DNA from: Clostridiaceae bacterium
Lineage (GTDB): Bacteria > Bacillota > Clostridia > Acetivibrionales > DTU013
Direction of reading: 5' to 3'
Assembly: GCA_012799845.1 (NCBI GenBank)
Contig: JAAZKL010000120.1
Coordinates: 1-8,532, forward strand
Length of the DNA: 8,532 bases
The notes under the pieces were generated by a model. It ran no database searches and had not been told where the DNA came from. It was given only the letters and a program-made list of their open reading frames with translations. This document shows positions 1-6,040 of the stretch, one piece after another. Position 1 is the first letter of the stretch. Each line of letters starts with the position of its first letter. Position numbers and translations under genes: made by a program.

Positions 1-1
1 A

Positions 2-61
2 ATACGATGTTCCGGTGTGATATTCCGGATCATGCTACAGCAATCAACAGGAGGTCTGTAA
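2..61 (+). other. Possible tail of an upstream gene, with RBS for the amidohydrolase
   Basis: One frame is open from position 2 to a TAA at 59-61, directly before the next gene's ATG, so an upstream coding region could end here. Another frame closes earlier, at TGA 18-20. Too little is present to identify a product or choose between them. AGGAGG at 49-54 is a strong ribosome binding site seven bases before the ATG at 62. A 9-base arm at 7-15 pairs imperfectly with 25-33 (one mismatch, 9-base loop), but no U-run follows, so I do not call it a terminator. Confidence 0.3.
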
Positions 62-1240
62 ATGCTGCTCATAAAAAACTCAAAGATACTTACAATGATA
101 GGTACTGAATACAGCAACGGATATATTGCGGCAGAAGGTGGGAAAATAACGGCGCTGGGCGATGATGCCGCTGAACTGGCGGGGCTGGAGGCGGCAGCGT
201 CTGAGGTCATAGATGCGAAGGGATGTTATGTTTTGCCGGGATTTGTGGACGCGCACTGCCACGTTGGCATGTGGGAGGACTCTGTCGGGTTCGAAGGAGA
301 TGACGGCAATGAAACTTCGGATCCTGTCATGCCGCACCTGCGGGCGATCGACGCTGTCTACCACGCAGACCGGGCCTTTGTTGAGGCAAGAGAAAACGGC
401 GTCACCACCGTTGTCACAGGGCCGGGCAGTGCAAATGTGATCGGCGGACAGTTTGCGGCGCTTAAGACATACGGGCGGAGAGTCGAGGACATGGTCATAA
501 AAGAGCCGGTCGCAATGAAGGTCGCATTGGGCGAGAATCCCAAAACCGTATACCACGAAAAGCGACAGGCGCCCATGACAAGGATGGCCACAGCCGCACT
601 GCTCAGGGAGAGCCTGATGAAGGCGGCCGAGTACAAAAGGATGAAGGAAGACTATGAGCAGGACAAAGAGAATAACGACAAGCCCGATTATGACATGAAA
701 ATGGAGGCGCTCCTGAAGGTGCTCAACGGAGAGATCCCGCTCAAGGCTCACGCGCACAGGGCAGATGACATACTGACCGCGATAAGGATCGCCAGGGAGT
801 TCGGGCTTCGCATAACGATCGAACATTGCACGGAAGGGCACCTGATAACCGATATTCTGCGCGAGGAAAACGTAAGCGTGATCACAGGCCCGTTCATGAC
901 CGACCGTTCGAAGATAGAACTCAGGAATCAGAGTGCGAAGGCACCGGGCATATTATCAAAGGCGGGCATCAAAACGGCCATCATGACGGATCATCCCTGT
1001 ACGCCTGTACAATACCTTTCGCTTTGTGCAGCGGTCGCAGTCAAAGAGGGGATGGACGAGACTGAAGCGCTCAGGGCGATCACGATAAACGCTGCCGAAA
1101 TCGCCGGGATAGATGACAGGGTCGGAAGCCTGGCGGTGGGCAAGGATGCCGATATTATAATAATGGACGGGCATCCGCTGGAGTTCAGATCCAGGGTACT
1201 TTATGCGATCATAAATGGTCAGGTGGTAAAAAGGATATGA
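62..1240 (+). CDS. Amidohydrolase, imidazolonepropionase-like metal-dependent hydrolase
   Basis: The 392-residue product is a cytoplasmic metal-dependent hydrolase of the amidohydrolase superfamily. The N-terminal strand region ends in the metal-binding motif D-A-H-C-H (His65, His67). Further candidate ligands are His230 and His232 (KAHAH), Glu254-His255 (TIEHC) and Asp310 in MTDHP, the usual position of the catalytic aspartate. The C-terminal segment with VGSLAVGKDADIIIMDGHP is the small beta-domain typical of dihydroorotase/imidazolonepropionase relatives. A charged stretch around residues 190-215 (rich in K, E, D) looks like an insertion between strands. The ATG follows AGGAGG by seven bases. 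The stop overlaps the tsaE start (ATGA, 1237-1240), so the two are probably translationally coupled. The substrate cannot be read from sequence. The neighbouring hut or pyrimidine genes that would point to histidine or pyrimidine metabolism are not present, so I give no gene symbol. Confidence 0.85.
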   Translation: MLLIKNSKILTMIGTEYSNGYIAAEGGKITALGDDAAELAGLEAAASEVIDAKGCYVLPGFVDAHCHVGMWEDSVGFEGDDGNETSDPVMPHLRAIDAVYHADRAFVEARENGVTTVVTGPGSANVIGGQFAALKTYGRRVEDMVIKEPVAMKVALGENPKTVYHEKRQAPMTRMATAALLRESLMKAAEYKRMKEDYEQDKENNDKPDYDMKMEALLKVLNGEIPLKAHAHRADDILTAIRIAREFGLRITIEHCTEGHLITDILREENVSVITGPFMTDRSKIELRNQSAKAPGILSKAGIKTAIMTDHPCTPVQYLSLCAAVAVKEGMDETEALRAITINAAEIAGIDDRVGSLAVGKDADIIIMDGHPLEFRSRVLYAIINGQVVKRI

Positions 1241-1713
1241 TGGAATTCCGCACCCATTCTGCCGCTGATACGGCGGAACTGGGACGCAAACTGGGCAGTA
1301 TGCTCTGGAAAGGCGACAATGTATGCCTTATCGGTGAACTGGGTACGGGCAAGACCGCTTTCACCGGCGGGATAGCGAAGGGTCTCGGGATCAGCGGGTA
1401 CATAACCAGCCCTACTTTCACCATTGTTAATGAGTATGAAGGCCGGCTGCCTTTATATCATTTTGATGTGTACAGGATCAGCGATGTGGATGAGATGCTC
1501 GACACAGGCTACTATGAATATATCGACGGGGATGGAGTGACCGTCATCGAATGGGCGGACCTTATAACGGATATACTTCCCTCAGAGCGTATCGAGGTCC
1601 ATATCAGGAAAAATGAAGACGGCTCTGACTGCAGGACCATTACGATGAGATTCATTGGCGAAAGGCCTGCGGAGTACGAAAGGAGGCTCGCGGATGAGAG
1701 CGCTTGCGGTTGA
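1237..1713 (+). CDS. tsaE: TsaE, ATPase of tRNA t6A37 biosynthesis
   Basis: This 158-residue protein is the P-loop ATPase that works with TsaB and TsaD to transfer the threonylcarbamoyl group to A37 of ANN-decoding tRNAs. The Walker A motif is at residues 33-40 (GELGTGKT). It is followed by the family hallmarks SPTFTIVNEY, then HFDVYR, and an I-E-W motif near residue 108. Length fits the family (about 150). The start is ATG 1237 or the adjacent ATG at 1240; AGGTGG at 1221-1226 and AAGGA at 1231-1235 are possible ribosome binding sites inside the upstream gene. The 3' end overlaps tsaB by 20 bases, and the order tsaE-tsaB-rimI is the standard Bacillota arrangement, so the assignment is firm. 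Nothing appears missing or truncated. Confidence 0.95.
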   Translation: MMEFRTHSAADTAELGRKLGSMLWKGDNVCLIGELGTGKTAFTGGIAKGLGISGYITSPTFTIVNEYEGRLPLYHFDVYRISDVDEMLDTGYYEYIDGDGVTVIEWADLITDILPSERIEVHIRKNEDGSDCRTITMRFIGERPAEYERRLADESACG

Positions 1714-2422
1714 TACATCCACGGCAACGGCAGGCATAGCGGTTGTTGATGAAAAAGGGCTGCTGGCCGAATTCATGCTCAAGGATATGAAAACCCACTC
1801 ACAGAAGCTTGTCCCGATGATGAAGGAGGTGCTGGACAGCCTCAGGCTTACTTTGTCCGATATAGATGTGTTCGCGGCTGTGACGGGACCCGGATCATTT
1901 ACGGGGCTGAGGATCGGTGTGACGACGATAAAGACCATGGCATATGCGCTGGGAAAACCTGTCGTGGGGATACCGTCGCTGGATGCCCTGGCAAATGCGG
2001 CTGTCGCACCGGAGGGCACTTTTGTATGTCCCATCATGGATGCGAGGAACAACCAGGTCTACACTGCGCTTTACAGGGAGCAGAACGGGCTGATGGCCAA
2101 TCTGTCAGGCTATATGGGTCTCCATATCTCCGAGTTGGTAAAGCAGATCGAGGAGAAATATCCGGGAGCGAACATCCTGTTTGCAGGTGATGGAGTGCTC
2201 CTGCACAGGGATTTCCTGAAAATAGAACTTGATGAGCGCTGCAGCTTTATGCCGCTTTATACGCTTCAGCAGATGGCTGCGCCTGCCGCGCAACTGGCGC
2301 TGACGCTTCATGCCAGGGGCGAGAGTATGGACTGCGGCGAGCTTGTGCCATTTTACCTCCGGCCTTCGCAGGCTGAAAGGGAGTATGCAAGGAAGGAGGC
2401 GCAGGAGAGCCGGGATCAATAA
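1694..2422 (+). CDS. tsaB: TsaB, partner subunit of the t6A37 tRNA-modification complex
   Basis: TsaB is the inactive ASKHA-fold paralogue that dimerises with TsaD and docks TsaE. The N-terminal strand LAVDTSTATAGIAVV, the segment HSQKLVPMMKEVL, the signature VTGPGSFTGLRIG followed by K-T-M-A-Y-A, and the later CPIMDARNNQVYTALY are all family hallmarks. I chose ATG 1694 (242 residues) over in-frame upstream starts because the protein then begins directly with MRALAVDTS, as the family does, and because AGGAGG at 1681-1686 lies seven bases upstream. The gene overlaps the 3' end of tsaE by 20 bases. The C-terminal tail after about residue 225 is charged and unremarkable. TsaD itself is not in the window, so the catalytic subunit must be encoded elsewhere if the pathway is complete. 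Confidence 0.95.
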   Translation: MRALAVDTSTATAGIAVVDEKGLLAEFMLKDMKTHSQKLVPMMKEVLDSLRLTLSDIDVFAAVTGPGSFTGLRIGVTTIKTMAYALGKPVVGIPSLDALANAAVAPEGTFVCPIMDARNNQVYTALYREQNGLMANLSGYMGLHISELVKQIEEKYPGANILFAGDGVLLHRDFLKIELDERCSFMPLYTLQQMAAPAAQLALTLHARGESMDCGELVPFYLRPSQAEREYARKEAQESRDQ

Positions 2423-2459
2423 GCATGTCTGGGAAAGCCGGAAATGGAGAAGCAAAAAG

Positions 2460-2491
2460 CAGGGACGAAGCAACAGGCGGGGGAGTCCCTG
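2460..2491 (+). other. Weak inverted repeat between tsaB and rimI
   Basis: CAGGGAC (2460-2466) can pair perfectly with GTCCCTG (2485-2491) across an 18-base loop. No U-run follows, so it is not a canonical terminator. It may be an mRNA structure or chance. The 117 bases between tsaB and rimI hold no gene that I can support. Confidence 0.25.
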
Positions 2492-2539
2492 TGATAAACC
2501 GGCAGGCATAACCGGGAATAGCGGAGGATGTTGTCAGGG

Positions 2540-2992
2540 ATGCTGAATAGTTTTAAGATCGCCAGGGCATGTGAAGATCATATAGATGACATAATGGTTG
2601 TGGAAAACCTGAGTTTTGAGATCCCCTGGTCCAGGCAGTCGATAACGGATGAATTCCTGCATAATGACAATGCGGTTTATTTCTGCGCCGTGGCCGACGG
2701 GAAGGCTGTCGGCTATGCGGGCATGTGGCTGGTACTGGACGAGGGTCATATCACCAATATAGCGGTCCACCCTGATTTCAGACGCTGCGGCATTGGCGGC
2801 TCACTGATGCGGGCATTGCTGGAAGAGGCTGAAAAACGCGGATTGGCGGCGCTTACGCTTGAGGTCAGGAGAAGCAACGACAGCGCCAGGTACCTGTATG
2901 AAAAATACGGGTTTGAAGATGGCGGCGTGAGAAAGGGGTATTATGCAGACAACAACGAGGATGCCATAATAATGTGGAAGCGGCTGAAATGA
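2540..2992 (+). CDS. rimI: RimI-like GNAT N-acetyltransferase
   Basis: A cytoplasmic GNAT-family enzyme that uses acetyl-CoA; RimI acetylates the N-terminal amine of ribosomal protein S18 in enterobacteria, while the target in Clostridia is less certain. Counting from ATG 2540 (150 residues), the N-terminal part IARACEDHIDDIMVVENLSF and P-W-S at 29-31 are typical. Strand 4 has HITNIAVHPDFR, and the acetyl-CoA pyrophosphate loop is R81-R-C-G-I-G-G87. Glu108 (TLEVRRSN) and Tyr120 (LYEKYGF) are in the positions of the proposed catalytic pair. The start is a choice: ATG 2528 touches GGAGG (2523-2527) with no spacer, while ATG 2540 has a 12-base spacer and gives the expected N-terminus. Linkage to tsaE and tsaB supports RimI over other GNATs. 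Confidence 0.88.
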   Translation: MLNSFKIARACEDHIDDIMVVENLSFEIPWSRQSITDEFLHNDNAVYFCAVADGKAVGYAGMWLVLDEGHITNIAVHPDFRRCGIGGSLMRALLEEAEKRGLAALTLEVRRSNDSARYLYEKYGFEDGGVRKGYYADNNEDAIIMWKRLK

Positions 2993-3090
2993 TAAGGATG
3001 CAGTGCCAGTGCATAAAATGCCGAAGGTCCAATGTCAGAGCAGAAACTGCCGAAGTTGTAAAGACGGTACAGCAGTGCCTGATCAGTTAA
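2989..3090 (+). CDS. Hypothetical 33-residue Cys-rich small ORF coupled to rimI
   Basis: An ATG at 2989 overlaps the rimI stop as ATGA and opens 33 codons to TAA at 3088-3090. The product starts MIRMQCQCIKCRRSN and has three close cysteines (C-x-C-x2-C, residues 6, 8 and 11) and one more near the C-terminus. The first part is basic. The overlap is the same coupling used elsewhere in the window, and GGAAGCGG upstream is a poor ribosome binding site. The C-x-C-x2-C-R-R motif recalls a cysteine-containing segment I remember from bacterial Elp3-type radical SAM enzymes, so this could be a relic of a lost downstream gene rather than a working peptide. Both readings are inference; chance is also possible at this length. 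Confidence 0.3.
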   Translation: MIRMQCQCIKCRRSNVRAETAEVVKTVQQCLIS

Positions 3091-3108
3091 GAAGATAAGT
3101 TACGATAA

Positions 3109-3453
3109 TCAGGGCTGCATGTCCAGGATGTCGCCTGCGGCAGTGCCTGTTGAGGAAACGGTGCCCGACGGCAGTTCCAGTACACAGCAGGCGCCCTTAA
3201 CGTTCCCGGATACTCTCCATGGCTTGATCCCTTCACAAATATGGACTATCCTGTTTTCGGAATCCAGGAACAGAGCATCTATCGGGAATCTCATAAAAAA
3301 CATGTGGATCGAATTGCAGGGCGTTATAAGCAGACCATATCCTGGAGAGAACTCTTTCCTGAACTGGAGGCCTCTGAGCCTTGCGAAGAAGGTCGATGCG
3401 ATTTCGCACTTGTCTGCAAGTATAGTTTTTCGAGTCACATTTTTCACGATCAT
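3109..3453 (-). CDS. DUF192 family protein
   Basis: A 114-residue protein of the DUF192 family, whose biochemical role is not established. Family landmarks in order are RLRGL (25-29), GLLITPCNSIH (40-50), MRFPIDALFLD (54-64), KPWR (77-80) and LELPSGT (92-98), then a G-D near the end. Many family members are secreted, but this one shows no signal peptide from the chosen start and looks cytoplasmic. I chose the ATG whose complement is at 3451-3453, because GGTGAGGG lies just upstream on the - strand and the family alignment begins there; a longer in-frame start at 3507 would add residues encoded by the repeat array. The gene faces rimI and diverges from the sigma operon. Its leader would run straight through the array at 3471-3843. 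Confidence 0.85.
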   Translation of the reverse strand: MIVKNVTRKTILADKCEIASTFFARLRGLQFRKEFSPGYGLLITPCNSIHMFFMRFPIDALFLDSENRIVHICEGIKPWRVSGNVKGACCVLELPSGTVSSTGTAAGDILDMQP

Positions 3454-3500
3454 GGCATCACCCTCACCCCGGGGACAGTTCTCAACTAATCGACTAAAGC

Positions 3501-3551
3501 GGGACATTTCTCAATCTGCAACGTTTCTCTGCATTGCGGAGAAGTGTCCCC
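3501..3551. repeat. Imperfect palindrome, first of two related copies
   Basis: GGGACATTTCTC (3501-3512) pairs with GAGAAGTGTCCC (3539-3550) at 11 of 12 positions around a 26-base loop. The loop contains CTCTGCATTG, which is shared with the second palindrome at 3663-3714, so the two are copies of one element of about 50 bp rather than chance pairings. Confidence 0.75.
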
Positions 3552-3662
3552 TTACCTATATTATCGGAAAGTGTCCCCGCCAGGTTAAACAGAAGGAACA
3601 TTTTGTAACCCGTACAGGGGACACTCCTCAATTCATATAGGGGACATTTCTCGACTCGCATA

Positions 3663-3714
3663 GGGGACACTCCTCAACTCGCAGCATCTCTCTGCATTGT
3701 AGAGGAGTGTCCCC
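3663..3714. repeat. Perfect 13-bp inverted repeat, second palindrome copy
   Basis: GGGGACACTCCTC (3663-3675) is the exact reverse complement of GAGGAGTGTCCCC (3702-3714). The 26-base loop matches the loop of the 3501-3551 copy in its CTCTGCATTG segment and in overall length. A small inner stem, GCAG with CTGC, is possible inside the loop. As RNA this would be a stable hairpin on either strand. No U-run follows, so it is not a standard terminator. Confidence 0.8.
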
Positions 3715-3849
3715 ATACCTTTTCCAGGGGAGTGTCCCATTACCTCTTCCAGAAAAGCGTCCCCCCACCTCTTACCAGAGAACTGTCCCATCACTTTTAC
3801 AGAACTGTCCCCCTGCCTTTTACTTACCAGAGAACTGTCCCCCTTCTGC

Positions 3850-3881
3850 TTGCAGACACAGAACTTTTTTTGTCGTATAAT
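3850..3881 (+). promoter_or_regulatory. Candidate promoter of the sigma/anti-sigma operon
   Basis: TATAAT at 3876-3881 is a perfect -10 hexamer 28 bases before the TTG start. The best -35 match, TTGCAG at 3850-3855, sits at a long 20-base spacing, so the -35 is uncertain. I looked for an ECF-type GAAC/CGTA pair that would show autoregulation: GAAC (3861) and CGTA (3874) are present but only nine bases apart, too close. The box lies directly after the last array unit. Confidence 0.45.
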
Positions 3882-3909
3882 CATATATAGGCAAGGTGGT
3901 GAGAACCGA

Positions 3910-4464
3910 TTGGAGCTGACCGACTATGATCTGATACAGAAGTGTCTGACAGGGCAGCATGAATACTTCGAAGAACTGGTGACACGATATAAAAAATTGA
4001 TATTCAGCGTCGTTTATAATATGATCAATGACAAGGAAGAGGTCAGCGACGTATCCCAGGAAGTCTTTATCAGGATCTACAAAGCCCTTGACCGTTATGA
4101 TCCAAAATATAAGTTTTCCACCTGGGCGGTTCGCATTGCCACCAACCTCTGTCTGGATATACACAGGAAAAAGAAGGTCAATTCAGCGTCGATAGATGAG
4201 GTCGGGGAACTGCCAGACAGCGTGGATACGCCAGAAGAAAGCTACCTGAGGAAGGAACAGTCCCAAAGGATCCGGAGGGCGATACAGGAACTGCCTGAGA
4301 AATACAGGACGCCGATAATACTGTTCCACCAGAACGGGTTATCGTATGAAGAAATGACAAGGGTCCTTGGCCAGCCGATGACAATAATCAAGAACAGGCT
4401 GTACCGGGCGAGGTTGATGCTGAGAGAGGCGTTGATGCAGGAAAGAAAGGAGGAGGCTTTATGA
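3910..4464 (+). CDS. ECF-family RNA polymerase sigma factor
   Basis: A 184-residue extracytoplasmic-function sigma factor that would direct RNA polymerase to stress or envelope promoters. Region 2 spans about residues 20-89, with YFEELVTRYKKLIF, D-V-S-Q-E-V-F (47-53) and the -10-recognition stretch KFSTWAVRIATNLCLDIHR. Region 4 spans about 116-178, with the helix-turn-helix GLSYEEMTRVLGQPMTIIKN and RLYRAR. The usual G-T of the recognition helix (P-x-G-T-V-K) is replaced by T-I (P156-M-T-I-I-K). No ATG fits the family start. TTG 3910 gives MELTDYDLIQKCL and is preceded by AAGGTGG (3893-3899) with a 10-base spacer, while the in-frame ATG at 3850 would add 20 unrelated residues. The stop overlaps the next gene as ATGA, the classic layout for a sigma factor and its anti-sigma partner. 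Confidence 0.92.
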   Translation: MELTDYDLIQKCLTGQHEYFEELVTRYKKLIFSVVYNMINDKEEVSDVSQEVFIRIYKALDRYDPKYKFSTWAVRIATNLCLDIHRKKKVNSASIDEVGELPDSVDTPEESYLRKEQSQRIRRAIQELPEKYRTPIILFHQNGLSYEEMTRVLGQPMTIIKNRLYRARLMLREALMQERKEEAL

Positions 4465-5039
4465 ACTGTGAAACATCGAAAGAGCTCATGATGAAGTATT
4501 TTGACGCAGAAATGGATGAAGCCGAAGAAATACAGTTCAGAGAGCATTTGAAGGCTTGCAGGGAATGCAGCGACGAATACAACTGCATGGAAGCCATATT
4601 TGCAACACTGGATGAAAAGGTGGAAATCGAGCCTCCGGATGATTTTGAAGCCAGGGTTATGGATAAAGTGGCACTGATAGAGAACCAGCGCAGAGAAAAA
4701 AGCGCAAAGACGATCGTATGGCTCTACAATTGCGCGACCCTGCTTTCCATCATCCTGTTGTTCATTTTTGTGACGGATATGAAATATGGAAGTCTGATCA
4801 GTGCATTCGAAAAAATCGGCGAATACTTCGGATCGTTCTCAACCGTGACTTCTGCGATACTTGGCGCTGTGAAAGACCTGGCAGGATTGCTTGCGAATGC
4901 GTTCACAGTCGTGGCGGATGTCGCGGTCTCAATCGTCAGATCATATTACTATGTGTTCATAGTGCTGATACTGATGCTGTTGGGGATCCAGAAACTCATC
5001 CATTATATTGGTACACACACCGGGGAGGAAGCTGAATGA
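4461..5039 (+). CDS. Membrane-anchored zinc-finger anti-sigma factor
   Basis: A 192-residue protein predicted to hold the upstream sigma factor inactive at the membrane. The N-terminal zf-HC2/ZAS domain has Cys3, then H29-x3-C33-x2-C36, the complete zinc-binding set. A linker with PPDDFEARVMDKV follows, as in many of these proteins. A first hydrophobic helix runs about 84-104 and a second about 161-176. The segment between them (about 105-160) is amphipathic and could be extracytoplasmic. Two membrane helices place both termini in the cytoplasm, unlike the single-pass RsiW type that is cut by regulated proteolysis. AGGAGG at 4450-4455 gives a strong RBS, and ATGA overlaps link it to both neighbours. 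The signal it senses is not visible in the sequence. Confidence 0.88.
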   Translation: MNCETSKELMMKYFDAEMDEAEEIQFREHLKACRECSDEYNCMEAIFATLDEKVEIEPPDDFEARVMDKVALIENQRREKSAKTIVWLYNCATLLSIILLFIFVTDMKYGSLISAFEKIGEYFGSFSTVTSAILGAVKDLAGLLANAFTVVADVAVSIVRSYYYVFIVLILMLLGIQKLIHYIGTHTGEEAE

Positions 5040-5953
5040 AGAAACTGGCGGCATTCCTTGTCATTTTGACACTTTTGATGGCGTCGGCCGTCCCTGTTTT
5101 GGGAGAAGGCGTATATGTGATCTCTGAAAACGGCGATGCGATAAAGATATTTGAAGATGCTGCGGTAACGGTACCTGTTGAGGGAAATATCATAGTTGTC
5201 CTGGGCAATGTTACAGTCAAAAGCCGGGTCTACGGCCACGTCGTTACTGTGTTCGGTGATTCGGAAATCGATGCGGAGGTCACCGGGCAGGTGGTATCGA
5301 TATTCGGTAAAGTGACACTGAAAGGCGGGGCCAGGATCGCGGGCGATGTGATATCCATCGGCTCTCTTGAAAAAACTGAAGGTGCTGTTATTCGAGGACA
5401 GGAAGTGAGGATACTCGGCGAGTCCGTTAATCTTGATATAGATGCGTTTTCCTATCTCAGGCTCAGCGTCCTGATACTGTTCATGCTGGCAGTGCTGTTG
5501 ACAGGGGTGCTGACGCTGCTGATCTCCAGGAGCAAATACAGCATTATTTCAAGGAACCTGGAAAAGAATCCGGGCAGGAAAATGGTGCTTGGCATGCTGT
5601 CGTTCATCGGAGCGACTTCGCTGCTGGTCATACTGCTGCTGACGCTTATAGCTCCGCTGTTGTACATCATATTGCTGATCATGGCTGCCGTACCGGCATG
5701 CATTTACATCGGCAGGATGATCCTCAAAGCGTTCAGCCAGAAGAACAGCATATTCATTGAATTCATTACGGGGCTGATAACCGCCACGCTTTTCAAATTC
5801 GTTATCATACTTATCATCCCCCAGCAGAGTTTTTGGTTGGGATCCGCTGTGAACGGACTGGTCAACTTCCTGATTTACTCCTTTGGGATGGGTATCCTGA
5901 TGGAGCATCATTATCTGAACAATAACAGGTCAAATGCACGGAAGGAATCCTGA
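5036..5953 (+). CDS. Polymer-forming (bactofilin-like) repeat membrane protein
   Basis: A 305-residue envelope protein. It begins with a signal peptide (K2-K3, hydrophobic core 4-19, likely end near G23). Residues about 25-135 carry short repeats of the type V-x-G-x-V-x2-V-F-G, such as VYGHVVTVFGDSEI and VTGQVVSIFGKVTL, which suggest a right-handed beta-helix like that of bactofilins and polymer-forming proteins. About four or five membrane helices follow, near 142-163, 183-222 (two), 245-262 and 275-290, with a short basic tail. The repeat domain would lie outside the membrane. The gene overlaps the anti-sigma stop as ATGA and has GGGGAGG (5022-5028) upstream, so it is the third member of the sigma operon. 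It may be an effector or an extra sensor; the exact role is unknown. Confidence 0.8.
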   Translation: MKKLAAFLVILTLLMASAVPVLGEGVYVISENGDAIKIFEDAAVTVPVEGNIIVVLGNVTVKSRVYGHVVTVFGDSEIDAEVTGQVVSIFGKVTLKGGARIAGDVISIGSLEKTEGAVIRGQEVRILGESVNLDIDAFSYLRLSVLILFMLAVLLTGVLTLLISRSKYSIISRNLEKNPGRKMVLGMLSFIGATSLLVILLLTLIAPLLYIILLIMAAVPACIYIGRMILKAFSQKNSIFIEFITGLITATLFKFVIILIIPQQSFWLGSAVNGLVNFLIYSFGMGILMEHHYLNNNRSNARKES

Positions 5954-5960
5954 AGGAGCC

Positions 5961-5991
5961 GCTTCGGCATGAGACATGGCTTCAGCATGAG
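5961..5991 (+). repeat. Short direct repeat downstream of the operon
   Basis: GCTTCGGCATGAG (5961-5973) and GCTTCAGCATGAG (5979-5991) match at 12 of 13 positions with an 18-base step. This could be a small tandem duplication in non-coding DNA. Confidence 0.4.
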
Positions 5992-6040
5992 CAGGGGCGT
6001 GGTTGGATCACGACAGGCAAACTAAAGGCTGCATGAGAGG

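Larger units (their letters stand above)
3471..3843. repeat. Array of inverted GGGGACA-type short repeats in a divergent intergenic region
   Basis: At least thirteen copies of a degenerate unit fill this stretch. Forward copies (GGGGACA followed by a TTCTC or CTCCTC-like tail) have their GGGAC core at 3472, 3501, 3618, 3641 and 3664. Reverse copies (GAGAACTGTCCCC or GAGGAGTGTCCCC-like) have GTCCC at 3546, 3573, 3709, 3734, 3759, 3785, 3807 and 3837. Steps between neighbours are 22-30 bases, with a regular 25, 25, 26 run on the right and 23, 23 on the left. Orientation switches from forward to reverse twice. Linkers such as TTACCTCTTCC and AACTCGCATA recur but are not constant. The layout matches a REP/BIME-like palindromic cluster. 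It is not a CRISPR array, since the units are short, inverted and divergent. No coding frame in it is convincing. Confidence 0.85.

Noticed and set aside
80..841. Long - strand frame opposite the amidohydrolase
   Set aside because: It is the antisense of a well-supported gene, is rich in Cys, His and Arg as expected of a shadow frame, and has no motif or ribosome binding site.
3471..3843. CRISPR array
   Set aside because: The units are short (about 13 bases conserved), occur in both orientations, diverge from copy to copy, and the linkers are themselves partly repeated. No cas genes are in the window.
3119..3884. Open frames on both strands across the array and opposite the DUF192 gene
   Set aside because: Their translations are low-complexity readings of the repeat or antisense shadows of the DUF192 gene, with no family resemblance and no ribosome binding sites that fit.
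3850..3909. ATG 3850 as the sigma-factor start
   Set aside because: It would place the TATAAT box inside the gene and add 20 residues unlike any ECF N-terminus; TTG 3910 has a better ribosome binding site.
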